A stretch of 12,087 nt of DNA, from positions 1 to 12,087 of the forward strand of contig JACMJO010000427.1 in NCBI GenBank assembly GCA_014380605.1, written 5' to 3'. Made by a program: the position numbers and the translations under genes. Shown piece by piece: positions 1 through 7,714 of this stretch (position 1 is the first letter of the stretch; every line of letters begins with the position of its first letter). Under the pieces are notes generated by a model, which did not search any database, was not told where the DNA came from, and saw nothing but the letters and a program-made list of their open reading frames with translations. The stretch comes from Fimbriimonadaceae bacterium (lineage in GTDB: Bacteria > Armatimonadota > Fimbriimonadia > Fimbriimonadales > Fimbriimonadaceae).

Positions 1-261
1 CTGGGCACCATCTCTCTTGACTTGAAGGAAGACAAGACGTTTGAAATGACCGTTGTCTTCCCCCTGAAGGGTACATGGGTTCTCGCCGGAAGCAAGCTCA
101 CCCTCACGCCCACGCTCAAGGAAGGCGAGACGATGAGCTTTGGCGGCAAGAAGACGATGGACTTTGAGGTTGATGCAAGTGGGACCTCGATGACATCCTC
201 GATGGATGATGACGGCATGAAGGGAAGCTTGGTGATGACCAAGTCTGACGCCGGAAAGTAA
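1..261 (+). CDS. C-terminal end of a protein of unknown function (5' truncated by window)
   Basis: The reading frame is open from the first base, so the true start lies left of the window; a TTG at 22 is internal to this frame and has no convincing ribosome site. The visible 86 residues are rich in Thr, Lys, Met and Gly and read as alternating polar and apolar stretches, suggesting beta strands (for example the segments around KGTWVLAG and LTLTPTL). This resembles the tail of a small beta-barrel or lipocalin-like exported protein that compares an observed and a null form, but no motif identifies a family. It ends with TAA 48 bases before the next start. Function unknown. Confidence 0.6.
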   Translation: MGTISLDLKEDKTFEMTVVFPLKGTWVLAGSKLTLTPTLKEGETMSFGGKKTMDFEVDASGTSMTSSMDDDGMKGSLVMTKSDAGK

Positions 262-309
262 CTTTGCTTCAAGCAGGAATCTAGTCGCGCCGCCGCGAAT
301 CCCGATGCC

Positions 310-3093
310 ATGGTTGGCGCGTGGATCGCGGCGGTTTTCTTTGCCCAAGGCTCGATGGACGTGATGGGAACGGACGTAGGCATCCGGGTTCACCGGAACT
401 CAGACGGCACTCTCGGGGAAAATTATTTGGCACGGGATGCCAAGGGCAAAATGAGGGTGATCTTGACATCGCCGACGCTTGGCGATCTTGCGATCAAGGA
501 CAAGGTTCGGACGAGCCCACTGCTCCAAACCGGTTCCGAGGGCCTCTTTGAAGCTCCGCCTTCCTTTGGGTTTACCGAGTGGCGCAACGGGCAGGACGCC
601 TCGGGCAAGACCATCGAGCTAGTTGTCAAAGGCGAGGGCTATGTTCTTGTCAAGTCGATCTCGATCCCTTTGAAGGGCAATCGGCTTTTGGTCAGAGTGT
701 CGTGCAATTTTCAGCGCGAAAATCCGGTGATCCGGTATCTGCTGGATACCTATGCCTTTGCCCCCGATGGCAAGCCCATGAGGGCCTACGGCAAGCCGGA
801 TGCAACCTTTCTCCCCGGTTTTCGCCCCCGGAAAGACGGCGTAGTTGGGGACCACTTCTTCCGCTCGCCCATCGCGACCGTTCAAAAAGGCGAGCTCGCC
901 GCCACGATCATGCCCGACCTAGATGTCCTGGCAAAGAATCGCTACATTCCCACGATCCTGGACATCGACGCGAAGAACGGAGTGGTGGACGCTCCGTTGA
1001 TGTCCTTTGGCTTTGCCGATTACAAACTGGTTGGCCACGTCTATTTCGCGAACGACTCCTCGATGACCAAGCCCGCCCCGCCGGAGCTTCTGTTTGCCCA
1101 TGAGATCCTGCTGGATGCAAGGGCCGAGCCGTTCGGGGCCTATCAGAGGGCCGCGAAGTATCAGTGGGATCGATATGGGCACCGTTACTTCGACAAGGTT
1201 CTTCCCCAGGCGATGCCTTTCGAGGAGTACGCCAAGGTCTGCTATCCCGCGGCGCTGAATGAGAAGGAGACGGGAGGATGGTTCGAGCATGAGCTAAATG
1301 GACACATCGTCGGCGGAATGCCGAGCGGTTGGGGTCGAGCGGAAGGCTGGGTGAGCTGGCAACCCTGGTTCAACCAGTTGAGATCCGCTTGGGGCATGCG
1401 CTGGTGGGGGAAGAAGCTGGGAAACAAGGATTGGGTGGAAAAGGCGGACAAGATGCTGAATCTGGCCCTGGCTGCGCCTGCTAGCGTCGGCGCAGTGCCC
1501 ACAACCTATCAATCAAAAACCAAGACATGGAAGGGGAGCCTGATCACCCCCGACCCCAGGTGTTACTACGACCTCACCAATATGGCCTGGAAAGGCATTT
1601 GGATGTTGCGTTGGCTCGAGATTGAGGATTGCCCTCGAAAGGAAGAGATCGTTCAGCAACTCACTGACATGGCCTACTACATGATGAAGTTCCAGAACAA
1701 AGATGGGTCTTTCCCTACTTGGCTGGACAAAGAACACAAGGTCGTACCTGTACTTGATCACAGTGCCCAAACGGCCCTTCCGGCTTGGTTCCTGGCAGAG
1801 ATGATAAAAGACTACGCTGATGAAACAACGAAGTCTGGTCTATACGCAAACAACGAAGTGTTGAAGCAGTTTCGTCCTGGGTCAGCGATGCGTATTCGTA
1901 TCGGTGAATCGATCCTGGCTGCCGCCACATTTCTCGAGAAGAGAATCGTCAACCAACAGCTTTGGTATGACTTTGAAACCTTCTTCTCTTGCTCTCCGAA
2001 AACCTGCCTGCAGCGAGTCGGTCTTATCGACGATCCCAAGATGCACGATCCTCACTCCCTGCAGGCTCCTCAGAACACCCTATGCATGCACTGGGCTGCG
2101 GAGGCGCTCATGAGAACCGCCACGTTGTTGGGCTCGGGCAAAAACGCCGCTCGGTTCAGGACCGCCGCACTGAAGGCAACCGACACCATGGCCCTCACCC
2201 AGAATGTCTGGCCGATCTCCTACCGCAAGGCAGCCTACACCTACGGCGGCTTCGGCGTCCAGAACTCCGACGGCGAATACAACGACGCTCGGCAAGCCCA
2301 GTTTGGCGACACCCTCTGCGACTTCGGCGCGGCACTCGGTCGGCAAGACTATTTCGAGCGGGGCGTCGCCGCCATACGCGCGTCCATGGCCCTCATCAAC
2401 CACCCGAAGCATATCGAACTTGGCATCTATCCAAATCCCAACTACCCCCTTGGCCTACAGCCGGAAAACACGGGCCACGGCGGAACAGATCAGCAGAACG
2501 GCCGCACCGGCCCCGACTGGGGTGAGCTCTCTGGCCTCACCAGCATGGCTTACCTTCTGCACAAGTTCGGACCAACTTACAAATTGGGCAGCCAAACCAT
2601 CACAGTCGATGGAGGCTCGCCACGCCTTACGCCCGACGTCCCAGTACCCCTCAACCCCACGTTCGACATGCGCGACTGGCGGATGCCGGGGTGGGAATTC
2701 AACGGCGACTTCCTTCATTGGCCAATAGAGAATCCGCGCAACTTCAATTGGAACAACGGCGGCCTTCCGTTCATCGGGACTTGCGAAGACGGCCGCGGAG
2801 CCTTTGACGATGAGTTTCAGGGCACGATCTCCAGCCCATGGTTCACGACGACGAAACCGAAGGTCGCCCTCAAAGTTGGCGGTGGGAGTGGCAAGGATGT
2901 CTATGTGGAACTGGTCGATGAAAAAGGGACCCAACTTGCAGTCGCAAGAGGCAAGAACAGCGAGACGATGGATGAAACCGTTTGGGATGTCTCAGTCCAT
3001 CAGAACAAGAAGCTTCAGATAAGGATCGTGGACAAAGAGAAAGCAGGCTGGGGGCATATTAATGTGGGCAATATTCGTTGCTCAGACAACTAA
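310..3093 (+). CDS. Large exported protein, probable alpha/alpha-barrel carbohydrate-active enzyme with C-terminal jelly-roll-like module
   Basis: The 927-residue product begins with a short hydrophobic stretch (MVGAWIAAVFFAQG) that can serve as a brief signal peptide, like the one on the protein at 5236, so it is probably exported. Residues about 30-290 look like a beta-rich N-terminal domain. The middle (about 300-770) is rich in Trp, Tyr and helix-forming segments such as GWVSWQPWFNQ, YYDLTNMAWKG and MKFQNKDGSFPTWLD, the pattern of six-hairpin glycosidase-type folds. Residues about 785-925 form a module with WEFNGDF, SPWF, WDVS and a final GWGHINVGNI; this kind of ending is common in bacterial glycoside hydrolases and exported polysaccharide-degrading proteins. 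No family-specific catalytic residue can be named, so the substrate is unknown. Start chosen at ATG 310 because it supplies the signal peptide, although no ribosome site is visible; ATG 355 has AAGG upstream but would remove the signal. Its stop is 2 bases from the end of the convergent gene. Confidence 0.7.
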   Translation: MVGAWIAAVFFAQGSMDVMGTDVGIRVHRNSDGTLGENYLARDAKGKMRVILTSPTLGDLAIKDKVRTSPLLQTGSEGLFEAPPSFGFTEWRNGQDASGKTIELVVKGEGYVLVKSISIPLKGNRLLVRVSCNFQRENPVIRYLLDTYAFAPDGKPMRAYGKPDATFLPGFRPRKDGVVGDHFFRSPIATVQKGELAATIMPDLDVLAKNRYIPTILDIDAKNGVVDAPLMSFGFADYKLVGHVYFANDSSMTKPAPPELLFAHEILLDARAEPFGAYQRAAKYQWDRYGHRYFDKVLPQAMPFEEYAKVCYPAALNEKETGGWFEHELNGHIVGGMPSGWGRAEGWVSWQPWFNQLRSAWGMRWWGKKLGNKDWVEKADKMLNLALAAPASVGAVPTTYQSKTKTWKGSLITPDPRCYYDLTNMAWKGIWMLRWLEIEDCPRKEEIVQQLTDMAYYMMKFQNKDGSFPTWLDKEHKVVPVLDHSAQTALPAWFLAEMIKDYADETTKSGLYANNEVLKQFRPGSAMRIRIGESILAAATFLEKRIVNQQLWYDFETFFSCSPKTCLQRVGLIDDPKMHDPHSLQAPQNTLCMHWAAEALMRTATLLGSGKNAARFRTAALKATDTMALTQNVWPISYRKAAYTYGGFGVQNSDGEYNDARQAQFGDTLCDFGAALGRQDYFERGVAAIRASMALINHPKHIELGIYPNPNYPLGLQPENTGHGGTDQQNGRTGPDWGELSGLTSMAYLLHKFGPTYKLGSQTITVDGGSPRLTPDVPVPLNPTFDMRDWRMPGWEFNGDFLHWPIENPRNFNWNNGGLPFIGTCEDGRGAFDDEFQGTISSPWFTTTKPKVALKVGGGSGKDVYVELVDEKGTQLAVARGKNSETMDETVWDVSVHQNKKLQIRIVDKEKAGWGHINVGNIRCSDN

Positions 3094-3095
3094 TA

Positions 3096-3536
3096 TCAGC
3101 GGAAGAGTCGAGAAAATAGACCGCCGCCCGATGTCATAACGTAAAGCCCGAGGAGTGCGAGGACTGTCACGAAACTACAGAGCACGATCCCACCGACGGC
3201 TTGAGGGTGTCCTTTTTTCTTCGCCTTGATCGCCGCGGCTAACCCAAGTGGTCCAAGAATCACTCCGAAACAAAAGATTCCGACAATCCCATAAGTCCAA
3301 GCATTCTTCATGTCGGTCGACCCGTTGTCGGAATGAATTGCCGTCCCGCTCCCACGGGGATAGGCGGCACCGAAGATCAAACCTGGGAGCATGGAAGCGG
3401 CAAATCTTGCTCCGCCACTTTCTTCCTGCATCATGCTGGTCGGCACCAGTCGTCCCTCGGAAATCCATTGGTTCAACGTGGGAATGTCGGCGGGGCCGAA
3501 CATCTCGTTTTTCGACCCAACCACGTAGTAGCGCAT
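3096..3536 (-). CDS. GYF_2-domain membrane protein
   Basis: Starting at ATG 3536 the product is 146 residues. It opens with MRYYVVGSKNEMFGP, followed by a short helix and a strand ending in SGGARFAAS; the initial aromatic pair, the central GP and the 'lines of defence' length of about 50 residues match the GYF_2 domain. After a hydrophilic linker come two hydrophobic segments (about WTYGIVGIFCFGVILGPLG and IVLCSFVTVLALLGLYV) separated by a lysine-rich AIKAKKKGHPQ loop, as in small bacterial proteins that pair GYF_2 with a DUF4190-like membrane hairpin. The positive loop should face the cytoplasm. A longer frame begins at 3638 but would overlap pyk by over 60 bases and adds nothing domain-like, so the later start is preferred. 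Role unknown; possibly protein-protein docking at the membrane. It is divergent from pyk with 37 bases between starts. Confidence 0.75.
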   Translation of the reverse strand: MRYYVVGSKNEMFGPADIPTLNQWISEGRLVPTSMMQEESGGARFAASMLPGLIFGAAYPRGSGTAIHSDNGSTDMKNAWTYGIVGIFCFGVILGPLGLAAAIKAKKKGHPQAVGGIVLCSFVTVLALLGLYVMTSGGGLFSRLFR

Positions 3537-3573
3537 TGGCAGAAAGGTACCCTGGGGCTCCAAGGAAGGGAAC

Positions 3574-4980
3574 ATGAAGAGACGCACTAAAATCGTCTGC
3601 ACATTAGGACCGGCGGTTGACAGTCGAGCCAAGATCAAACAACTGATTGCCGCGGGAATGAACGTGGCGAGACTGAATTGCAGTCACGGCGACTGGGAAA
3701 CAAGGCGGCGGTGGATCAAATGGGTGCGCGACCTCAGCCCCGAGATTGCCCCGATTGCCATCCTTGCCGACCTCCAAGGACCCAAGTTCAGGATCGGAAT
3801 CTTGCCCGAGGATGGACTTCATTTGACCATGGGCCAAAGTATCTCGGTTGGGCCGGGGCCGGGAGCTACAATGCCCGTCAATCAGCCTGAAATCTTCAAA
3901 GCCTTTGCCAACGGCTGTCGCGTTCTACTTGGCGATGGGAACGTGGAGTTGAAGCTTGGAGACAAAGAAGGCGAAAACTTTGTGGCAAAGGTAGTCAGCG
4001 ATGGGCTGGTCAAGAGCCGCCAAGGCATCACCTTGGTGAACCGAATCTTCGATGTTCCTCCGATGACGGACAAGGACCGGGAAGACATCGGCCACGCCTG
4101 CGCCGCCGGTGTCGACTACATTGCCTTGAGCTATGTTAAGGAAGCAGACGACATCGTCCTTTTGCGGCACGAAGTCAATAAACTCGACCCCAGTATCGGA
4201 CTCTGCGCAAAGATCGAGACTCGAGAGGCGATCCAAGACCTTCACAACATTCTCAAAGTCGTCGACCTCGTGATGGTCGCTCGGGGAGACCTCGGATTGC
4301 AAATGGACATCGAGGACGTGCCCATTATGCAGAAGAAGATCATCGACATGTGCACCTGGGCAGGCAAGCCGGTCATCACCGCCACGCAGATGCTGGAGAG
4401 CATGATCGAAAACCCAAGACCGACTCGCGCAGAGGCGACCGACGTCGCGAATGCCGTCCTGGATGGCACCGATGCGATCATGCTCAGCGGCGAGACCGCA
4501 AGCGGCGAATACCCCATCGAGTGCGTTAAGACGATGGTGCGAATCGCCGAAAAGGCCGAGCCCTTGTTTGTCCGGTCCCGGATCGAGAAGCATTTTCAAG
4601 AGAACGCCCATAACCATATTGGCCACCAGGAAGCAATCGCCCACTCCGTTGCCGACTTAGCATCGCTTCTGAAACCTGCGGCCGTTATCTCCACAACCGT
4701 GAGCGGCAACACGGCGCGCTTAGTCAGTAAATACCGGCCCAAAGCCCCGTTGCTCTGCGCAACCTACGATGAGCGAACCCAGGCTCGACTGGGCGTTTGT
4801 TGGGGCGTCGAAGCCATTCGCTTACCAACTCCCCGCGCGACAGAGGAAGGAGTTCGCAATGCGGTGGGAGCATTTGTCAAGCACAAACGTCTTAAGAAAG
4901 GAAGCTTGGTTTTGATCACGGCGGGCGTTCCCTTTGGAGAGGGCAACACGAACTTGATCCTAACCCAGGTGGTGGAATAA
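3574..4980 (+). CDS. pyk: Pyruvate kinase
   Basis: This 468-residue protein catalyses phosphoenolpyruvate plus ADP to pyruvate plus ATP, the last step of glycolysis, in the cytosol. The N-terminus RTKIVCTLGPA and the GMNVARLNCSHG segment are the start of the TIM barrel; ADLQGPKFRIG follows. The active-site signature LCAKIETREAI places the catalytic Lys at residue 213 and the metal-binding Glu at 215. VARGDLGLQ, ITATQMLESM, PRPTRAEATDVANAVLDG and MLSGETASGEYP are all present, and the C-terminal allosteric-type domain is intact (SGNTARLVSKYRP, then GVPFGEGNTN). Length equals that of typical bacterial enzymes. A strong ribosome site (AAGGAAGGG) sits about 5 bases before ATG 3574. The stop codon is followed at once by the FtsB-like gene, implying a shared transcript. 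Confidence 0.97.
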   Translation: MKRRTKIVCTLGPAVDSRAKIKQLIAAGMNVARLNCSHGDWETRRRWIKWVRDLSPEIAPIAILADLQGPKFRIGILPEDGLHLTMGQSISVGPGPGATMPVNQPEIFKAFANGCRVLLGDGNVELKLGDKEGENFVAKVVSDGLVKSRQGITLVNRIFDVPPMTDKDREDIGHACAAGVDYIALSYVKEADDIVLLRHEVNKLDPSIGLCAKIETREAIQDLHNILKVVDLVMVARGDLGLQMDIEDVPIMQKKIIDMCTWAGKPVITATQMLESMIENPRPTRAEATDVANAVLDGTDAIMLSGETASGEYPIECVKTMVRIAEKAEPLFVRSRIEKHFQENAHNHIGHQEAIAHSVADLASLLKPAAVISTTVSGNTARLVSKYRPKAPLLCATYDERTQARLGVCWGVEAIRLPTPRATEEGVRNAVGAFVKHKRLKKGSLVLITAGVPFGEGNTNLILTQVVE

Positions 4981-5235
4981 ATGAAGCTAGGATGGCGATT
5001 CTTTATTGTATTTGCGGCGGTTGGAGCTGGACTCTATCTCAGCCGCAAGCCTTGGGAGGTCTATCGAGACCAGGATTATAAGTCTAAAGAGATTTCAGCG
5101 GAGATGCAGGCGGCTGAGAAGGAACGAGAGCGCTTGCTGAAGGACAAGATGAAGATCGACAACCCGATTGGACGGGAGCAGATCATTCGCGATCGAGGCT
5201 GGATCAAGAACGGTGAAAAGCCGATCGAGAAGTAG
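4981..5235 (+). CDS. FtsB/DivIC-like septum formation initiator protein
   Basis: The product is 84 residues: a single membrane segment at about 5-22 (WRFFIVFAAVGAGLYL), a charged helix at about 36-58 that suits a coiled coil, and a short C-terminal motif NPIGREQIIRDRGWIKNGE. The order membrane helix, coiled coil, then 'NP...E..IR..GWI..GE' is the layout of FtsB/DivIC, which bridges FtsL and FtsQ/DivIB in the divisome; the last motif is the most diagnostic. The gene starts directly after the TAA of pyk with no intergenic base, and the next gene starts directly after its own TAG, so translation is probably coupled across all three. Assignment rests on architecture; sequence identity in this family is always low. 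Confidence 0.65.
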   Translation: MKLGWRFFIVFAAVGAGLYLSRKPWEVYRDQDYKSKEISAEMQAAEKERERLLKDKMKIDNPIGREQIIRDRGWIKNGEKPIEK

Positions 5236-5895
5236 ATGCTAAGCTTGCTTGCCGCCGTCGTTTTGACGCAGAAAATGCCCGATACGAGCCTACGTCTTCA
5301 AGCAGGAGATAGTTGGACTGCCGCATACACCTATCACTTTGCGGGCGAGGACATCGACCTAACCCAGCGTGAGCAAATCAAGTACTCCGTTGTACGCGAG
5401 CCAGCCCGAAGCGTCCTGATCGCGGAATGGCAATTGGTTGAAACCAAGACGGATGGCGAAACGATCCCCGCTCCAAAGGGAATCAAGCCGATGGTCCGAA
5501 AGCTCACCTTGGACGGCGAAAATTTGAACCCGCCGGTCGGCGACGACGTCGCCCGACATCGCATCGAGAGGACTATCGCCATCGAGCGGAAAGGCAATCT
5601 ATCGGAACCAAGCTTCTTTCCCGTTCCTCCCTACGTTCGCTTGGTTGGAATCAATCGGATCGTCGAGTTAGATTCGAGGGTCAAGGATAAAAGCGTGCTC
5701 GCCGTTTCGGTCGAGGAGACTGTCCGCGATAAGCCCTTGAAGGCTGTTGGCTACTACACGCTTCATCCAACGACGGGGATTCTGGAGCAGGGCCAATGGA
5801 CGATCACCAATGCCCCGATTCCTGGCGGCTCCGGCCTATGCGACTTGACCGTCGCCGTCACCGCCAAGAACCTCAAACTGGCGCCCCGCAAATGA
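5236..5895 (+). CDS. Exported protein of unknown function
   Basis: The 219-residue product starts with MLSLLAAVVLTQ, a very short hydrophobic leader like that of the protein at 310, so export is likely. The remainder alternates short polar and apolar stretches, consistent with a beta-rich fold: AGDSWTAAYTYHF, then a repeated pattern of strand-turn-strand to the end (GYYTLHPTTGILEQGQWTITNAPIP). The segment YTLHPTTGILEQG resembles the closing part of bacterial exported proteins that measure a surfactant- or lipid-like ligand, but no named family can be assigned. ATG follows the preceding TAG directly, so it probably depends on coupling with the FtsB-like gene. The stop TGA abuts the stop of the convergent gene without any spacer. 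Confidence 0.65.
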   Translation: MLSLLAAVVLTQKMPDTSLRLQAGDSWTAAYTYHFAGEDIDLTQREQIKYSVVREPARSVLIAEWQLVETKTDGETIPAPKGIKPMVRKLTLDGENLNPPVGDDVARHRIERTIAIERKGNLSEPSFFPVPPYVRLVGINRIVELDSRVKDKSVLAVSVEETVRDKPLKAVGYYTLHPTTGILEQGQWTITNAPIPGGSGLCDLTVAVTAKNLKLAPRK

Positions 5896-6288
5896 CTACA
5901 GATTCGCCATCAGAACGTTCTTGATTTCCGTATCGGAGTAGTAGCCCTCGGTGCCTTTGGAATTGTTCAGCGCCATCGACAAGGCTCCGCCATCCACTCC
6001 GATCGACATCTCGTCCTTCGATTGGACGTTTTTCAGCTTGATCGACTTGATCGTGTCCCGGACCGCCTCTTTCCCCAAGTCGTCAATGCAGATGGTCCTC
6101 ATCGCCATATTGATTCGGTGACAGCTCAGATTGTCCAGGAATCGCAGAGCTTCGGAGTCGCTCGCGAAGGTCTCCCAGTCGATGTCGTAAGGAATAAGCC
6201 CACCCACGATCTCCTCTAGTTCCTTGGTTCGCTCCGGTATCGTCGTGTCTTGGTATTCCTTGATTTTTCTTCGTTCTTCTAATCCCAT
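5896..6288 (-). CDS. Protein of unknown function, 130 aa, soluble
   Basis: I do not recognise the family. The start is ATG 6288 rather than the TTG two codons upstream at 6294, because AGAGG lies 6 bases before the ATG. The product has no signal peptide or membrane segment. It begins with a strongly charged helix (LEERRKIKEYQDTTIPERTKELEEI), continues with a central region containing PYDIDWETFASDSEALRFLDNL and two Cys, and ends in a short helix. It reads like a small cytosolic alpha/beta protein. It is convergent with the exported-protein gene (zero spacing between stops) and divergent from comM, with a 64-base gap that must hold promoters for both. Function unknown. Confidence 0.6.
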   Translation of the reverse strand: MGLEERRKIKEYQDTTIPERTKELEEIVGGLIPYDIDWETFASDSEALRFLDNLSCHRINMAMRTICIDDLGKEAVRDTIKSIKLKNVQSKDEMSIGVDGGALSMALNNSKGTEGYYSDTEIKNVLMANL

Positions 6289-6352
6289 ATTCAACCTCTT
6301 GTAGCGGAGTGGATATTATCCCTTTCTGGCCAATCGGAAGGACTTTGGCCCA

Positions 6353-7384
6353 ATGGAAACGAATGTATCATCCATGATCGCCCAGGCTCACTCAGCTACC
6401 CTGCTGGGCATCGAGGCATTGCCGATCGTTGTTGAGGTCGACTTCAAGACCCTTAGCGACAATAACAACTTCCAATTGGTGGGACTCCCGGATAGCGCGG
6501 TGAAAGAGAGCCAAGTTCGGGTTCGATCCGCAATCACCAATTCAGACATGCGGTTCCCATCCCGCAAGATCATCTGCAATCTTGCTCCCGGCGACATCCG
6601 GAAAGAGGGCCCTTTCCTCGACCTCCCCATCGCGGTTTCGATCCTCGCGATGGATGAGCAGATCAATCTCATGGAGTTGGAGGGAACGCTGATCATCGGC
6701 GAGCTTGGCTTGGATGGCGCCCTCCGACCCGTCGATGGAGCGGTCAGCGTCGCCCTGATGGCACATGAGAAGGGTTTCAAGCGGCTCATCCTTCCCGCTC
6801 AAAACGCCGCTGAGGCCGCGATTGCGCCGGGAGTCAAGGTTTACGGCGTTCGGAGCCTGCGCGAGTGTGCTGAGCTTCTCAACGGCGCTCCTGGCTACGC
6901 GCCCCAGAGCTTTACCGAAGTCGAAGCGGCCCGTCTTCCCGAATATGGCGTGGACTACTCCGACGTCAAGGGCCAACGCCACGCCATTCGAGCTTTAGAA
7001 ATCGCCGCAGCGGGTGGGCACAACGTCTTGATGACCGGACCGCCCGGTTCGGGAAAGACCATGCTGGCTAGAAGGCTCCCAACAATCCTGCCTCCGCTTA
7101 GCCTCTCGGAGTCGATCGAAGTGACGAGAATCTACTCTGCGGCTGGCCAAAAGGGAGGCAAGCAAGGGCTCATTTGGGAAAGGCCATTTCGATCTCCTCA
7201 CCACAGCGCGAGCCATCCGGCAATCGTTGGCGGCGGCAAGAATCCCAAGCCGGGCGAGATCAGCATGGGCCATCACGGCGTTCTTTTCATGGATGAAATG
7301 ACAACGACTCGATTACGCCACGGTGTTCACAGCGGTGTAGTCGAACGATTCAACAGCAGATGGCTAAATGCATCGCCTGAGTAA
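6353..7384 (+). pseudogene. comM: comM (yifB) Mg-chelatase-like AAA+ ATPase, 3' part cut off by the element
   Basis: ComM is a hexameric AAA+ helicase that drives branch migration when transformed DNA is integrated. The N-terminal ChlI-type domain is complete (SATLLGIEA, VGLPDSAVKESQVRVRSA, LAPGDIRKEGPFLDLPIA, GELGLDGALRPV). The AAA+ domain has Walker A GPPGSGKT at residues 229-236, PFRSPHHSASHPAIVGGG, PGEISMGHHG and Walker B VLFMDEM at 310-316. The family normally continues for roughly 190 residues (helicase core plus Mg_chelatase_C); here homology stops at residue 316 and a 27-residue unrelated tail (TTRLRHG to ASPE) follows before TAA. GGAAGGA lies 10 bases before ATG 6353; ATG 6374 matches the usual family start better and is an alternative. 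Loss of arginine-finger and C-terminal parts should inactivate it. The missing 3' portion is presumably beyond the right end of the element. Confidence 0.88.
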
Positions 7385-7423
7385 TACCCACACATTCAAG
7401 TTCGAACCTTGCTTGGCTGGCCA
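7330..7423 (+). other. tRNA-like 3' half next to the left element junction
   Basis: CAAG-TTCGAAC-CTTG at 7398-7412 is a perfect T-arm-like hairpin with a loop that fits the TTCRANY consensus, and exactly where the acceptor strand should end there is a genomic GGCCA (7419-7423), giving an encoded CCA tail. A 94-base span with a long variable region would suit a Ser/Leu-type tRNA. The 5' half is poor: CAGCGGT pairs with only about five positions of TTGGCTG, no proper D-loop is present, and the hairpin GATG-GCTAAATG-CATC has an 8-base loop without U33. It may be a decayed tRNA fragment or coincidence. Confidence 0.15.
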
Positions 7424-7714
7424 TCTTGGACAGTTTTCAAACCTTCGGAACCCTTGTCTGACGGCTGCGACTACCTAATCCACTCTGCCATCTGGAGCCT
7501 CTGCATCAGAAGGCTGAGGAAACTCGCGAAATGGGATGGCACGAGAATCCTCGTCCTTCAACCTCCCTTCAATGTATTCACCTGAACCCACCGATAGCGG
7601 AGCCAAATTCCCGCAACCCTTGGGTAGCACACAGACACCGGAAACTGCGGCTTCGTGCTGTCTGCTATTCCCTCGGACCCCAATGATCCTAAGATCTCCA
7701 TGGCGTTGGCTTAG
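7385..7714. other. No convincing gene; continuation of the decayed nuclease-like frame possible
   Basis: This stretch of 330 bases holds no gene I can support. On the minus strand the frame of the PD-(D/E)XK-like gene stays open past its TAG at 7715 for another 79 codons, to a TAG at 7475-7477, so the original gene may have reached there; the encoded residues are not clearly recognisable. A plus-strand open frame at 7536-7718 looks like an out-of-frame shadow: rich in Ser, Pro and Thr, no ribosome site, no domain. Confidence 0.35.

Noticed and set aside
3537..3638. Longer N-terminus for the GYF_2 protein
   Set aside because: It would run into the pyk start on the other strand and adds no domain; the GYF_2 domain starts cleanly at MRYY.
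7340..7385. Amber suppressor tRNA anticodon (CTA in GGCTAAA) that could read through the nuclease stops
   Set aside because: No U at position 33, no matching 5-base anticodon stem, and two of the internal stops are TAA, which a CUA anticodon does not read.
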